Both the position numbers and the translations under genes were made by a program. From Gambelia wislizenii (Eukaryota > Chordata > Lepidosauria > Squamata > Crotaphytidae): a stretch of DNA of 64,000 nucleotides. Positions 20,094 to 30,699 of the stretch are shown piece by piece; the stretch's first letter is position 1, and each line of letters starts with the position of its first letter. Below the pieces are notes generated by a model, which was not told the DNA's origin, did no database searches, and saw only the letters and a list, made by a program, of their open reading frames with translations. The stretch lies in the NCBI GenBank assembly GCA_030847615.1, contig JAUMIR010000001.1, forward strand, positions 263,251,187 to 263,315,186, in the 5' to 3' direction.

Positions 20094-22035
20094 TAAAAAC
20101 TAAGGGTGCATCTATACGATTAAAAACATCTGTTTTGGGGGGTAAAAATATGAATAGGCAGCCATTCGTATGCATACGATCTGCCTACATGATTTTTTAC
20201 CCACCTAAACTCCGTATGACCCCCCTTCCCCAGCTGGCTGGAGCGAGCAAGCCAAGCGTCAGTTTTAAAGCTCCTGCCGCTTTTTTTTTACTTTAAAAAG
20301 ATGCCTGCTTTGTGGACATTCAGTTTTCCCTATTTACAAAGTAAAATAAAAATAAATATATATAAAATTCATGGATTTACCAGACTCTCGCTTAGCTGGG
20401 AATCCAACATGGCGGCTGCTCCCAATTCCCCTCCTTGCTAGCCCTGCCCCCTCTACTCGACCAGCCAATCAGATTACACTGCCTGTTCATATGTGTGCGA
20501 ACGGGGCGTACAGACCATCAGCCATTCAAACGGCTGTATGTATTTTATGCCAAGATCCGCTAATCCTCCCGAACGCCGAATCCACATAGTTTATGGGGGA
20601 TTTGCTAGCCCTCCTTCTGAATGACACATATGAATCCAAACAGCTGTGTGTATGGAAGAGCAATCTTCCGAATGGTGTATGTATTATTTTTTACTGTGTA
20701 GACGGGACCAAAGACTTTGATAATCACTGTATCAGAAAAGCCCTCTTTAGAATCTGGTTAAAAATTAAGAGGTTATTTTATATGAAGATGCCAGAATAGG
20801 GTCTCTCCACATGAGGCTTTTATAAAGTATGGTATGATGAACCAAACAGAATGGATAACATTTAGAAAATTATTAATCTGGGAAGATAATACTCCAAGGT
20901 TGAAAACAAGAGAAGAATTGGATCAGGATGGAATAAGTTGCCACTGGTTCACCAATAAACAGCTTTATGAGAAAACTAAAATGGCCATCAAGCTGGTAGG
21001 GGATAGATAAAAGAAGTACAGAATTGGATGAAGTAATCTTTAAGAAAGAAAACCACCTTGTAACTAATTTATATAAGTTACTATTACAGATAGAATTAGA
21101 ATCAGAAACAATCAAAGACTGTAGGACTGTGCAGTCAAATGGATGCAGAACTTTAGGTATTCAGTCCAGATAGTAGACTGGGAAAAATCATGGAATGTAA
21201 ATTAATTTTTTTCAGTGAGTAATGATCTAAAAGAAAATTATTATAGGCTGTATTATAGGTGTTATCTAACATCAGTTAAATTGGCCAGAATGACAAAGAG
21301 TAAAGAAGAAAAATGCTGGAAATGTCTGAACCAACGTGGCAAATTCTATCATGCATGATGGCTATGTGAAAATGCAAGGAAATTCTGGCCAAGGATTCAT
21401 GATACGATAACTAAAGTTTTGAAGATAAACTTTGAGATGCAACCAGAATTATATTTATTAAACGTAACAGATAAAAAACAAAACAAAAGGTAAATATAGA
21501 AGAGTCTTGCTATATATGATTACTGCCACAAGAATAGTCTATGTGAAGAATTGGAAATTGAATAATATACCATCGGTAGATGACTGGTTGATTAAACTCA
21601 GTGATATGATGCTTTTGGCAAATCAACAATCTTGATAAAAGAACATTCTCTTGATAAATTTAAAGAACAATGGATAAAGGTATTGGAATATTAAAGGGAA
21701 AACTGAAAGATTTAGAATTGTTGAATTTGAATATTTAAAATAGGATAATGTAGAAGGTAAAGTCCTTTTCTTGAATAGATACAAGCAAGATATTGGAGAT
21801 ATAAGGTAAAGGTTCAACTGAATACTTCAAAATAAGAGGTATATGGTAAATATTCACTGAAGAAACATAAAAATATGGTATAAGAAATTAATATTTAATT
21901 TTTTTCTTTATTTTATTCTCATAACTGATATATATGTAAATGGAAATACTGGACATGGTTTAAACAATGAATAAGTGTATGAAGGAGATGGAATGAATAC
22001 AAAATTAATTTAAAAGTTTTTTTAAAAAAAAATTG
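20045..22035 (+). pseudogene. L1 LINE ORF2 C-terminal remnant, interrupted
   Basis: After the inserted element the plus strand reads DNHCIRKALFRIWLKIKR near 20720-20775. A conserved Cys-rich tail follows at about 21310-21450: KCWKCLNQRGKFYHA, then WLCENARKFW and INFEMQPELYLLNVTD. Further on (21490-21630) AATRIVYVKNWKLNN and VDDWLIKLSDMM match the end of L1 ORF2. Many stops and shifts disable it. The AT-rich 3'UTR ends in an A/T-rich tract near 22015-22031. L1 ORF2 is endonuclease and reverse transcriptase, but only the last fifth is present. Confidence 0.72.
20101..20712. mobile_element. CpG-rich hAT-like non-autonomous element in L1
   Basis: The left end AAGGGTGCATCTATACGATT and the inverse of the right end (GTCCCGTCTACACAGTAAAA) form imperfect TIRs. 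Flanking AAAAACT and AAAGACT resemble a 7-8 bp target duplication typical of hAT. The interior is CpG-rich with CCAATCA and short inverted repeats. It interrupts the L1 frame, since L1-type coding sequence resumes directly after it. Confidence 0.6.
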
Positions 22036-22165
22036 TCAGCAATTGAGCTTGCTCTCTATTCAAAAGGCCCTCCCTCCCATATGTGGTTACATGCATTTTT
22101 AAAACAGAACAAAGAAAATGGCAGAAACTCTTAGAGAGAGAGGTATAACTCTTAGAGAGAGAGAG

Positions 22166-22532
22166 GAGATTTTCACATGGGGAAATTATTCCCCTGAGAA
22201 ATCGGGAGAGAAACAGGGCTCTTCCAGGAGTAGAGCTCCGTTTCACATGCCCCCTTCCTTCTCCCGATCTCACGTTGTTCTCACTCTGTGCTGCTTCCAT
22301 TTCTCTGCCAGTATCTTCCGTCATTTTTTATAATGAACTTTATTTTAAAAAATTATTAAAACATTTATTAAAAATGACGGAAGATACTGGCAGAGAAATG
22401 GAAGCAGCACAGAGTGAGGATGACATGAGATTGGGAGAAGGAAGGGGGTTTGAGAAATGGAGCTCTGCTCCTGGAAGAGCCCCGCTTTTCTCCCGATCTC
22501 TCAGGAGAATAATATCCCCCTGTGAAAATCTC
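22166..22532. mobile_element. Foldback MITE (GAGATTTTCACA ends)
   Basis: Two arms of about 163 bp (22166-22329 and 22370-22532) are inverted copies at roughly 90% by eye, separated by a ~40-bp AT-rich loop. The termini GAGATTTTCACA match the ends of the element at 26749-27354. It is flanked on both sides by AG-rich microsatellite, so a target duplication cannot be judged. Confidence 0.85.
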
Positions 22533-22533
22533 C

Positions 22534-23315
22534 AAATAAATAGAGAGAGAGAGAGAGACTGGTCTCAATCCAGATTAGGGCAAAATGAATTTACAGTAAA
22601 AAATTAAATAAATGACATGTAGCAGAATGTGTTGTGTCTAGTTTGACCATGAGACTTTCCAACTCTATAAACCCTTCACTCATCACAATAAAGGAGAGGA
22701 CAATCACCTAGAATGTCATTTTAAATTCATATACAATAAACTGGGATGTGAAGTATACCTAGATACATCTTAAGTGTAGAAAACATCCACAGAATGATGA
22801 ATCAAGTGCACTTGTTCGTCCAATAGATCACTTAATCTTTTCTGTACTGTGGTAAACTGTCCTTGCTAGAAAAGCAACTGATGAACAGTATGCTGTTGGC
22901 TAGACACAGGAGTTTGGTTTTTGAGGACCATCATAAAAGGTGGAGTTGGGGTGAGTAATTAATGGATATTGCTGCTGAGATGATCAAGAGCTGTCTGCAA
23001 GCACAGGAAATTGAGCAGAAGAACTGAGGAATCCATAAACCTGCTGGGACAGGTTTATGCCTGGGGTGCAGTATTTATCTGGTATGACTTACCTCATCAT
23101 TTCTAAGATATATTTTTCATTTAGTTATCCTTACATAAACCACCATTCTAATGACAGTGATTTTTATCACCCTCAGGTTTATCAAATCTGTAGAGCTGCT
23201 AAGAACTTGATGCCTGCAAGCAAATACCTTCAGAGTAAAAGTGGTTGGGAGGGATTCTGATGACTCGTTTTGTCCTTTCTTTACTATATGGTCATGGCTT
23301 GGGATAGGTGTAAAA
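22534..23315. other. Unassigned sequence
   Basis: An AG microsatellite lies at 22542-22558. No other feature was supported. Confidence 0.35.
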
Positions 23316-23575
23316 CTCAATCAGAGAATCATAGAGTTGGAAGAGACCACAAGGGCCATCCAGTCCAACCCCCTGCCATGCAGGAACACACAGTCAAATC
23401 ATTCCTGACAGATGGCCATCCAGCCTCTGTTTAAAAACCTCCAAAGAAGGAGACTCCACCACACTCCGAGGCAGTGTATTCCACTTCCGAACAGCTTTTA
23501 ATGTCTGGAAGTTCTTCCTAATGTTTAGGTGGAATTTCTTTTCCTGTAGTTTGAACCCATTGCTCCATGTCTGAG

Positions 23576-24395
23576 GACTTATCAGACACTCAGAAAAAAG
23601 CGTCATAACAATGCCACATAACCATGAAAGGGCATGCAGATCAGACAATGTTGCCATTTTACTGTTAAAATGAGCCCCAAACCCATAGTTTTTAATTGAC
23701 GGCTTAAGCTGTCAATTGATCCCCCTGCCACTTTTGTGCTGGCATAGTGGGCATGTGAAACCTCACATCTTTTTTAACTGTACTTATCCCATCAATGGCC
23801 CATCTGGCGCAAACACGTCTGGGTGAGATTACGACATCCAGGTAAGTGATGCACTTTTTATGACCCTCCCTGGGTGACTTGTAAGTTTTAAAGGACTTTT
23901 TCAGATGAAGAAAAATAACGGATGAAGAAATTTTTTTACTCACGATCAACTTTCGTGAGTAAAAAATCAACGAAATATGACGCTCAGCTCTCCCTGCGGT
24001 ACCGCAACAGTACCAGCAGGGGCGAGCGTCATACGAAAGGGGCGCTTTGCAGCGCAGCAGCCTCGCAAGCTGGAGAGGCTGCTTGTGTTATTTTTCTTCG
24101 TCCGAAAAAGTCCAAAGTGTGTTTTTGCGCTTTGTGTCACTTTTTCAGTGTTGTTTTTGTTTGTGTGTTTGTTTTAATTTCCCACACAAGGAAGTCTTGT
24201 GATATTTGCAGGATTTCAAAGGAGGAAGTGAACAGAGCTGTTCCTCTTTCCTCTTCACTTCCTCTTTCATTGCCAGGGCTGCCTTTGCTGGGAAAGCAAG
24301 GTAAGTGTTGAGGGGGAGTGTTATTTTTCTGGCATAAAATGGATTTTTTTTTATGCCAGCAAAAGAACGCTTTAAAGGGGTCATCTGATAAAGTC
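23576..24395. mobile_element. MITE of the 5-bp-duplication family, inverted orientation
   Basis: Ends GACTTATCAGAC and ATCTGATAAAGTC are inverted copies. CTGAG and CCTAG flank it at the CR1 insertion point, a diverged 5-bp duplication. The internal ACATCCAGGTAAGTG and ACCCTCCCTGGGTGACTTG blocks match (inverted) 7669-8285 and 50892-51487, and directly 39498-40050. A second element sits inside at 23893-24113. Confidence 0.78.
23893..24113. mobile_element. 221-bp MITE nested inside a MITE
   Basis: TIRs of about 27 bp begin GGACTTTTTCAGATGAAGAA on the left, and the right end inverts to GGACTTTTTCGGACGAAGAA. AAA flanks both sides. The homologous copy at 51150 (inverted) reads TTTTAAAGTGTGTTTTTG without interruption, giving the empty site and a 3-bp duplication. 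Inner inverted repeats (ACTCACGA / TCGTGAGT and GACGCTC / GAGCGTC) add hairpins. Confidence 0.85.
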
Positions 24396-24425
24396 CCTAG
24401 TCTCTTGAGCAGCAGAAAACACCAC

Positions 24426-24660
24426 ATCCCTCAATGGCTGCTAAAAGAAGAAGTAGCTAGATTGTAAAAGCAGAACTCTGTAGTTATTGTTGTGTGTTGA
24501 ACAGATAACCCCTTTACTCTAGAGACCTGGAGGTGGCTATTTGGGAAGTTCCAGGAAGTCCAGCTAGGAAGTGGCTGGAACAAAAAGTGGGTTACTTTCC
24601 TGGTGTGGAAAAAAACCCTGTATAGGCTAAGGGAAGGATTCTAGAGGCAAAAAAAAAGGG
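24426..24660. other. Unassigned sequence
   Basis: No feature was supported. Confidence 0.35.
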
Positions 24661-25216
24661 GGGGAGATGACTGTATAGCCGCCCCCACTCCCAAAGAGCC
24701 ATCTACATGAGCCAGGAGCCAGGATATGCTGGCTCCCTGCCAGCATATCCTAGCCACAGATCAGGCCTGTTGTTCCCCCATCACCGATAAGAAATGGGAG
24801 GAAATCCAGATGGGTATGCTGGTCCTGCCATTAGACCTGCTGCCATCTTCCATGCTCTCCTGGCATTGAGGAGGCCAGCCACAACATGGGACCAAGTCCC
24901 CCTCCATGTGACCAGTCTTGGTCAGATGCTGCAGGATTCCAGGGAGCCAGGGAGACTGCAGCAGCAGTGAAGGCTGGCCTGCTGGGATGGGCTCCTGTGG
25001 ACATGTGAGGCTTTGCTGGTGATAATGGAGTAAACATTACTTTAAAAGGGGTCTGTTGGGCCCCTAGCCCACCTTCTCCCTCCCTGTCTCAGCTTTGTAT
25101 CTGCCTTGGGGTGGTGAGGACAGCCTGGGAGCAGAACAGGACAAATATCCTGTATTACCAGGACTGCAGGTCTCTGAGATGGGGGCAAGATGGGATAAAT
25201 TGCCTATCTAAACAAA
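24661..25216. mobile_element. Non-autonomous DNA element, GATAAATTGCC...ACAAACCCC end
   Basis: The right end GGGATAAATTGCCTATCTAAACAAACCCC corresponds to the right end at 35015-35045. An internal inverted pair ATATGCTGGCTCC / CCAGCATATCC lies at 24724-24750. The left end is uncertain. Confidence 0.45.
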
Positions 25217-25380
25217 CCCCAAGGGTTAGATACCTGCTCAGTCATGGACCCCCCCTGGGTGACCTTAGGCAAGTCATACACTCTCAGCCACACAGGAAGA
25301 CTATGGCAACCCCACTCTGAACAAATCTTGCCAAGAAAACACCATGAGTCAGAATTGACCTGAAGGCACACAAAAACAAT
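25217..25380 (+). repeat. tRNA-derived SINE, 5'-truncated
   Basis: It contains CTGCTCAGTCATGG, GGGTGACCTTAGGCAAGTCA, CTCAGCC and a tail AATTGACCTGAAGGCACACAAAAACAA. It is the same family as 29040, 56347, 58837, 59323, 61245 and 62815. The tRNA-like head is missing. Confidence 0.75.
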
Positions 25381-26743
25381 CCCTAAATGCCTGAAAATGT
25401 CTCAAAATGGTCACTAGAGCCCCCCTATCGGGCTTGGGGATTCTCTTAACCATTTTGAGGCAAAATATCCCCCCTAAAAATTGTTGTGGTGTGGTGAATA
25501 AATAGGGGTGTAAAATAGCCCTTGGGGGGATCTGCTTTGCCCATTCTTGCTGTATGTAGGTTTTCCCAAAGGAACAGAAAAAGAGGACCAGAGCTGTTGG
25601 TATTTTCACAATCTACAACTAGGGGTGTAAAGTATTGGGGGGGGGATCTCAACTCAGTTCTAACCTCAACAAAAATTCAAATACTGGAGAGACAACTCTT
25701 TCTACTGTTCAAAGCCCTATATGATAGACCTCTCTAAGCTGTAAGTATCTCAGCTTATTCTGTAAACCAAAGTATGTATTTTATCTTTCCTCCTCAGATG
25801 TGATAAGAGAACAGAACCCAGTTTTTCCTGCTCCTTTGATGTAAGACATAGGCTCCTTGTCTATACCCTTGACAGCTTTAAGGATGATACAGTCTGATGC
25901 TTTTCAGAAAATAGATCAACAGGTAAGCTGAGTTTTGGAGATGGAATGAAAAAGGAGAACCAGTTTTCGTTGTACCTCTTTTAGTAGTACAACTATATTA
26001 TATGAGAAAAACAAATTCCTGATGTAAATCCTTGAGTAATGCATATTCTTTGGGAATGATTTCCCTAAATCTTGAATTGTTTGTGGGGGAGGGGGTTGGG
26101 GGGCTCACACATTAACCAATTAGCATGTCTGCCAAATGTACGTGTGGCACACTCTATACCATATAAGACATAAACTCATTCTCCTTAAAAGCAGGACATG
26201 CCGTTGACTTTGTGGGATTCTGTATAATGTCTACAGTGTCTAAAAGAGGTAAAGCTACATTTTGCATTAGGATGAGTCCACACAGGATTGGTCCAAGACA
26301 TTTCACTGCCTGTAGTAAAAGATGTTATGCCCTCCCTTCATCCTTGCAGACACTTACCAGTGCATGCTTCAACACTCACAATGGGACATTTGAAGTTAAT
26401 AATGCAAAAGTTAATAACACATTTTCAATATATATTTTATAGATTACAGAGTACAGCAGGATGAAACTTTCAGAACTACTTTTAACAACACATGGGGCTG
26501 GTAATCTAACCACAGAAAACATTCTAAACTCTGTTTTGAGCATAGTTTTCCCCGCTCTGTTTTAAGTTTTCCAAGCACTGATCTTAACTCATTGGACTTG
26601 TAGTCCAACCAAAGAAGCTTTCCCGAACCCCTCCCCTTGGTTTTCCTAACTCTGTGCTCTCATGTAGGCATGGCCAAATGATGCTTCCAGAGGGGGAGTG
26701 TTTTGATGACCTCAAAAATTGAAGCCAGAATATTAATTAGAGG
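25381..26743. other. Unassigned sequence
   Basis: No gene, RNA or recognisable repeat was supported. Confidence 0.3.
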
Positions 26744-26748
26744 CTTGG

Positions 26749-27354
26749 GAGATTTTCACACCACCTATACATTCCGTTGCAGGCATGGAATGGAACAGGA
26801 TCACTGAAAGATTTTTCTTTCAGATGATGTTCTGCCCCTTCCGTGCCCTCAACGTCACTATTCTGTCCCCCCGCCCCCGTGATATTGTATTCACGGGGAG
26901 AAGTCGTTAATGACCACCCATTCCATTTCTGTCATGGAATCACAGGTGGTCTGAAAGGTGTCCCATTCCACTCCCACGCTGACAGCTGCAGGGGGGAGGT
27001 CCATTCTGGATACTTCTGGGCAGGAATAGGACATCCAGGTAAGTGGCACCCTCCCCCCCCCCGCTGGGTTACTTGTATTTTTTAAAAAAAAATCTTTCTG
27101 TACTTTGTTTTTTGTCTTGACTTTGGAGGGGGTATTTTTTAATTTCTTGCGAGAATGGCTGGGATTTGGCTTCACTGTTGAAAAAGCAGCTTTATGGCAG
27201 TTGCATTTTCTACAGTGAAGCCAAGGGGAGAGGGAGGACATGCCTGCTGCGGGATTAAGGTAAGTGTGTGAACATTTACCTTAATCCTGTAGCAGGGGCA
27301 GGAGAGGGTCTTGTGGAACAGAAATGGGGAATTTGGACCCATTGTGAAAATCTC
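26749..27354. mobile_element. MITE with perfect 5-bp target duplication (GAGATTTTCACA ends)
   Basis: TIRs GAGATTTTCACA and TGTGAAAATCTC bound 606 bp, flanked by identical CTTGG at 26744-26748 and 27355-27359. The internal ACATCCAGGTAAGTG and GGGTTACTTG blocks tie it to the GAGATTATCAGACA elements. It has no transposase coding. Confidence 0.85.
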
Positions 27355-27359
27355 CTTGG

Positions 27360-27895
27360 CATGCAATGCCAGCCTGAACTTACAGGGGCGAGTTCGGCTA
27401 TTTAAGACAGTCCTCTTTTGAGTCTTTGCACAGAAAAGAATCAAAGATTTTCTCTCAGCTGCTTGCAGCCTTGTTTTCGCTTGCCTTGGTTTTTGCTCTC
27501 TGGCAATTGTCTGCCTTCATTTAGTAACTAATTGCTCTCCCCTTTGTTTGTCTCATCCTCCGTTGTGTTCAGTTGTTAGAGTGTGTTGGTTGTGCTTTGT
27601 TATATTTTTGCCTGATTCCCTACTTGAATTGATCTCCTTTCTGTTTGTCACTTAGATTGCTTTCTCTTCTGAATCACCCTCCTTCATTCTGGGGCTGAAT
27701 TCAATAGGGATGTAGTCTGTCCTGCATGAAGGATGGGGAGACGTCTGTTTGTGTGTATATTTTGGGGGAGATACTCTGTATAAGATCTTCTAGCAAGAGA
27801 CAGATAAAGAAACCTCAGTTGGAAGTGTTAACCTCAGGATCTAAATGTCCTTGGTTCAAGCCTGGGGATTGTAGGATTTTTCTCTTCAGTTCATT
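27360..27895. other. Unassigned sequence
   Basis: T-rich plus strand. No feature was supported. Confidence 0.3.
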
Positions 27896-27900
27896 TTTAT

Positions 27901-27939
<39 letters not shown>

Positions 27940-29030
27940 TTTATTTATATACTGCCCTTTGGTAATCCAATCAGGGTGGTTCACAACATTAAAAAACCAT
28001 ACAGTAAAACAATATATTCCCTTCCGCCCCTTAAAAAGTTATTAAATCAATTATAAATTAAAACAACAATTAAAACATTTGATAAAAACACATACCTACA
28101 TTTGGCAATAACAGTAGGTCCCCAGCGATATTCAGTTCTGTTAACAAAGGAGGCTGTGGGGACTCTCCTGAAGGAGGGGGGTTCCCGAAGCCAGGATAAT
28201 CTATTCTGGAAAGGCCTGCCAGAAGAGATCCGTCTTGATAGCCTTTTTGAAGCTGTCCAAAGATGTCAATTGACGGATCTCATCCGGCAGGCCATTCCAT
28301 AGTCTTGGGGGAGACAACAGAAAAAGCCCTGTGGGAGGTAGCCAAAAGCCTCGACTTTTGAGGCTGCAGCAAATTCCTCCCAGAGGACCGGAGTGCGTGG
28401 GGGGGATTATAAGGGAGGAGACAGTCCCTGAGATAGCATGGACCCAAGCCATTTAGGGCTTTAAAGGTGATAAACAACACCTTGTACTGGGCCTGGAAAC
28501 CAACAGGCAGCCAGTGGAGGGACCTCAAAACCGGAGTGATGTGGTCCCTCCTAGATGTTCCTGAAACAAGCCTGGCCACCATATTTTGTACTAACTGGAG
28601 TTTCTGAACCAAGCACAAGGGTAGCCCCATGTAAAGTGCATTACAGAAGTCTAGGCATGAGATTACCAGCGTGTGAACGACGGTCTCGAAGTCCCTTGCT
28701 TCCAGAAAAGGGCGCAGCTGGTGTATCAGCCAAAGCTGATAACAGGTGCTCCTGACTGTTGCATTTACCTGATTTATCATCAGGAGCGATGAGTCATGGA
28801 GCACCCCCAGACTGCAAACACAGTCACTGGAGGAGAGTCTGACCCCATCCAGGACTGGAGATTGCAACCCAATTCTTGGTTTCGGGGCTGCTACCGTGAG
28901 CACCTCTATCTTGTCTGGATTCAGTTTCAATCTGCTTTTCCTCATCCAGCCCATTATGTCATATTTTGTAGGTTTTTCTGTAGCCACAGGAAAGTTACAG
29001 AAGGTGGAAGTTACATTGTTGACCATTGAT
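27896..29030 (-). mobile_element. L2 LINE 3' part
   Basis: The 5'-truncated L2 has C-terminal RT coding, a 3'UTR ending GGGCAGTATATAAATAAATT and an (ATT)n tail at 27902-27937. The orientation is minus. The tail microsatellite and 3'UTR are typical of L2 in lizards. Confidence 0.88.
28204..29026 (-). pseudogene. L2 reverse transcriptase C-terminal region, one frameshift
   Basis: The first 240 codons (29026-28306) read as L2 RT thumb and tail: SRLKLNPDKIEVLTV, CLDFCNALYMGLP, LQLVQNMVARLVSGT, ITPVLRSLHWLPV and ALNGLGPCYLRDCL. The frame then breaks near 28305, where a different frame continues LWNGLPDEIRQLTSLDSFKK to 28204. A single small indel explains this. Everything upstream (endonuclease and RT palm) is lost. 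The low number of lesions suggests a relatively recent insertion. Confidence 0.85.
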
Positions 29031-29036
29031 TGCTTT

Positions 29037-29168
29037 TGAGAGCCAGTGTGCTGTCGTCACTGGGGCATTGTACTGTGGCTCTTGAGATAAGGGCTTTGGT
29101 TCCCGCTATGCCATGGAGGCCCACTGGGTGCCCTTGTGCTAGTTAGAAGGCACACAAAAACAACAAAT
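29037..29168 (+). repeat. tRNA-derived SINE
   Basis: Head AGAGCCAGTGTGCTG, B-box-like GGTTCCCGC, CCACTGGGTGCCCTTG and tail GAAGGCACACAAAAACAACAA. It lies immediately next to the L2 5' truncation point and is internally deleted compared with the other copies. Confidence 0.7.
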
Positions 29169-29169
29169 T

Positions 29170-30020
29170 ATTTAACACAGTTTTGCCTAGCATAGCCTCC
29201 TTGCAAGGTTATGTTCCCTGATAGGGGTAAACATCTGCTAAGTGCACATCACCCTACATGTGGGGTTCCATGTCCTCCCACTGCATGGCAGTTGTCAAGT
29301 GCCCTGCTGCTGATGCTTACCTGTGAAAAGGAGGGAGGGGAGACAGTTCACACCATGGAAAGGCAGCTGGCCTCAGCTTGTTTTGGGTGGAGAGATGCGG
29401 GTGGTGTATTGAACAGGGTGCACCTTTTTTCCCTTCCCCTGGGCGCTGTTAGCAGCCATGCTTAATGGTCCATGCTCTCCATTTGTACCACTTTGACAGG
29501 GATAGTCTTGATCACTCCTCTCTCCCATTTTTTCAGCCACTTTTGGGGCATCTCGGTTTCTCTCTCCTCTTCCCATTTCCCCCCTTCTGTTCCCATTGTG
29601 CTTAGGTTGCTGGAAACTGAGTTCTGGATTCAAAGGTAGGTTACACCCAGTGTGTTTGGAGGGTGGTGTGAGGAGAAGATGGACAGAGTCTTCCCTCGCC
29701 CTCTTCTAGTTTGTGCATTCATCCATATTTATGGCTTTTGCCAGCCAGAACATACTCTGATGTTGTTTGGCCACATGTGCCTCCGTTTGGATCTGCTAAA
29801 TGTTGGAGGGTATGAAGATGTGGGGGACTTCAGAAGCATAAGTGGTACTTGTGTGTGCCTTCTAGTGGTTTTTTGGTAGATCATTTTCACACACACACAC
29901 ACACATATATATATAGCACACACTTCTCCTTTATGCATTTTGGAAATGCCTGCCTATCTATATAGGGTTACATTATCAGCTTCTCATGTGTGAGGCAGTT
30001 TATGCACTGCTTTCCCATCA
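29170..30020. other. Unassigned sequence with AC/TA microsatellite
   Basis: (CA)n(TA)n at 29888-29917. No other feature was supported. Confidence 0.35.
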
Positions 30021-30699
30021 CAGCTGTTGCTACCTCCTAATCCTTTCATTTCTCATTCTTGGGGATCCTCACTAGAGCAAGGGGCTACAAGCAAGGAGAT
30101 TACCAAGTCCCTGTCAATAACATTAACTTGTGTTGGGAGAGTGGAATTCAAGGATTATGTAATTGATTCCCTTTCGGGTCCAGCTCCATGTGTTTTGTAT
30201 GTACAGTGCCCCATTCCTTGTGGAGGTGACCCGAGGGTCCAGGAACATATCTAGAAGGAAAGGTCCAGATGGGAGGTGGTCCTTTAAAGGGCCCCCACTC
30301 AATTTACATTTGAATGTGTTCTGCATGTTTGATCCTAATCTAGCAGTAGCTTGCTACTTAACAAAAGGTTTAGGAACAGTTCTGCATTCCTTTTAAGGAA
30401 TCTACCAATCTTATTTATTTAGTTTTAGGAATTTGCATTCAGCCGGTGACAGGGAGGTGGCAGAAGGTAAGGGATTGTTGGCTGTGAGATTGTTCACCTT
30501 CTGTCCTTCCCCAAATGGGGAGTTAGTGAATTATGCTTTTTCAGTGTGATATTTCATTTTATTTCCTTACATCCTAAGGATTTTAATAGCTAGTGTTTGC
30601 CTTTGAATGGCTATATCTTATTTGGACAGTCCTTCTTTTATGGGATGTTTGGTGTTTGGTTCTGCATTAAAAATTAGTTCCTTTAGAATGGGTTCAGAA

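Larger units (their letters stand above)
23318..24425 (-). pseudogene. CR1 LINE 3' fragment, split by a MITE
   Basis: The minus strand carries the CR1 3' end: an ATTCTCTG-type octamer remnant at 23321-23332, the short 3'UTR, and the C-terminal codons ending WNTLPRSVVESPSLEVFKQR and LDGHLSGMI at 23394-23570. The MITE at 23576-24395 follows, and CR1 resumes at 24400 with TCTCTTGAGCAGCAGAAAAC, which is contiguous in the full-length copy at 43.9 kb. It is strongly 5'-truncated, as is usual for CR1. Confidence 0.85.
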
